NCBI GenBank assembly: GCA_013214445.1
Contig: JABSPG010000247.1
Location: 1 to 6,276, forward strand
Direction: 5' to 3'
Length of the DNA stretch: 6,276 nucleotides
DNA from: Ekhidna sp.
Lineage (GTDB): Bacteria > Bacteroidota > Bacteroidia > Cytophagales > Cyclobacteriaceae
The translations under genes were made by a program, and so were the position numbers. Shown here in pieces: positions 5,427-6,276 of this stretch; position 1 is the first letter of the stretch, and each line of letters opens with the position of its first letter. The notes under the pieces were generated by a model. That model was not told the DNA's origin. It saw only the letters and a list, made by a program, of their open reading frames with translations, and ran no database searches.

Positions 5427-6276
5427 ATGTCAGATTCTAACAAGAAAAAAGTAGATAAGGAGTTTAAACTGTCGTCCTGGGCTATTGATAACCCGTCCGT
5501 TATCTATGTGATGATTGCCATATTTCTTTATGTAGGATTTTCCTCTTATCAAGCCATGCCTAGAGAGGATTTTCCTGAAATCAAGGAAACCAAGATTTAC
5601 ATCAGTACTCCGTTTCCTGGAAACACTGCGGAAGATATAGAGCGATTGATAACAGATCCGTTGGAAGATGACTTGAAAGACGTCAGCAATGTGGTGGAAA
5701 TTGTATCTACCTCACAGGAAGACTATTCAATCATTACGGTAGAGTTTGACGAAGAGATCACGGTAGAAACCGCTAAGCAAAAAGTCAAAGACAAAGTTGA
5801 TGGAAGGAAAGCGGGTGAAGATTGGCCATTGTTTAATGGAGCTAAGGTAGAGCCCAATGTATTTGATTTGACGCTCTCCGAAGAGATGCCAATCATGAAT
5901 ATCAATATCTCAGGAGATTATCCAGTAGCTCGACTAAAGGAGTTTGGTGAGTATCTGGAAGATGAGATCGAGGATTTGCCAGAGATCAAAGGGGTAGACA
6001 TTCGAGGGGCTCAGGAAAAGGAAGTAGAGGTAGCAGTAGATGTGTACAAAATGATGGCTGCCAAAGTGAGTTTTACCGATGTTCTTCAGGCTATCAGCAA
6101 TGGTAATATGACCATGTCTGCTGGCAATATTAAAAGTAGCGGACAAAGAAGAACTATTAGAGTGCTTGGTGAGATCGAATCTCCAGATCAGTTAGAGAAT
6201 TTTGTTGTGAAGTCTGAGAATAGTTCACCAGTATATCTGAAGGACATAGCTGAAGTTTCATTCAAAGAGGAGAGTA
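5427..6276 (+). CDS. RND-family inner-membrane efflux pump, N-terminal part (cut by window edge)
   Basis: An ATG at 5427, 3 bp after the adaptor stop, opens a frame that runs to the window end: 283 codons of a protein normally above 1000 residues. These pumps use the proton gradient to push substrates from the periplasm or inner membrane into the channel. Seen: a polar lysine-rich start (1-18), WAIDNPSVIYVMIAIFLYVGF at 18-38 as first membrane helix, then the RND hallmark PREDFPEIKETKIYISTPFPG at 45-65 and AEDIERLITDPLEDDLKDV at 68-86. The rest is the first porter region, with the repeated alpha-beta pattern up to VYLKDIAEVSF at 269-279. The pattern resembles the AcrB/MexB (hydrophobe) class more than heavy-metal CusA pumps, but the metal-binding residues and proton relay lie beyond the window. 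The substrate is therefore open. As last visible member it completes the TetR-channel-adaptor-pump operon. Confidence 0.95.
   Translation, partial: MSDSNKKKVDKEFKLSSWAIDNPSVIYVMIAIFLYVGFSSYQAMPREDFPEIKETKIYISTPFPGNTAEDIERLITDPLEDDLKDVSNVVEIVSTSQEDYSIITVEFDEEITVETAKQKVKDKVDGRKAGEDWPLFNGAKVEPNVFDLTLSEEMPIMNINISGDYPVARLKEFGEYLEDEIEDLPEIKGVDIRGAQEKEVEVAVDVYKMMAAKVSFTDVLQAISNGNMTMSAGNIKSSGQRRTIRVLGEIESPDQLENFVVKSENSSPVYLKDIAEVSFKEES

Noticed and set aside
5723..6146. Two minus-strand reading frames (5723-5905 and 5934-6146)
   Set aside because: Antisense to the RND pump frame, which is open through the whole stretch and matches the family.

Overview
The window reads as an ordinary chromosomal stretch from a member of the Bacteroidota, most likely a marine or soil Cytophagales-type organism. 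The evidence is the close fit of the partial PurL to the large Bacteroidota form as I recall it, A-rich leaders without Shine-Dalgarno sequences, boxes resembling the Bacteroidota -7 promoter element TAnnTTTG, and lipoprotein-type adaptor and thioredoxin proteins typical of the phylum. Genus assignment is not possible from sequence reading alone.

Left part, minus strand (transcribed right to left): an alpha/beta hydrolase (1130-1924) overlaps by 4 bp a TlpA-like thioredoxin lipoprotein (600-1133). After 54 bp comes the N-terminal part of purL (545 down to position 1, running off the window), encoding the purine biosynthesis enzyme FGAM synthase. The short gap before purL holds a hairpin that contains a perfect match to the -7 box.

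Middle (1925-2084): a 160-bp divergent intergenic region. It holds a perfect 10-bp inverted repeat (arms 10 bp apart) overlapping a candidate promoter for the rightward genes, and a 16-bp near-palindrome closer to the hydrolase start.

Right part, plus strand: a TetR/AcrR regulator with a TTG start (2085-2723), a TolC-type outer-membrane channel (2766-4187), a lipoprotein periplasmic adaptor (4248-5423) and the first 283 codons of an RND inner-membrane pump (5427 to the end). Gaps of 42, 60 and 3 bp and the shared direction indicate one operon. Together they would form a three-part efflux pump spanning both membranes, with the TetR protein as the probable repressor of its own operon through the inverted repeat.

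No gene-free stretch exceeds 160 bp. I see no RNA genes, mobile elements or CRISPR arrays, and no clearly novel system. The most useful leads are the candidate operators in the divergent region.
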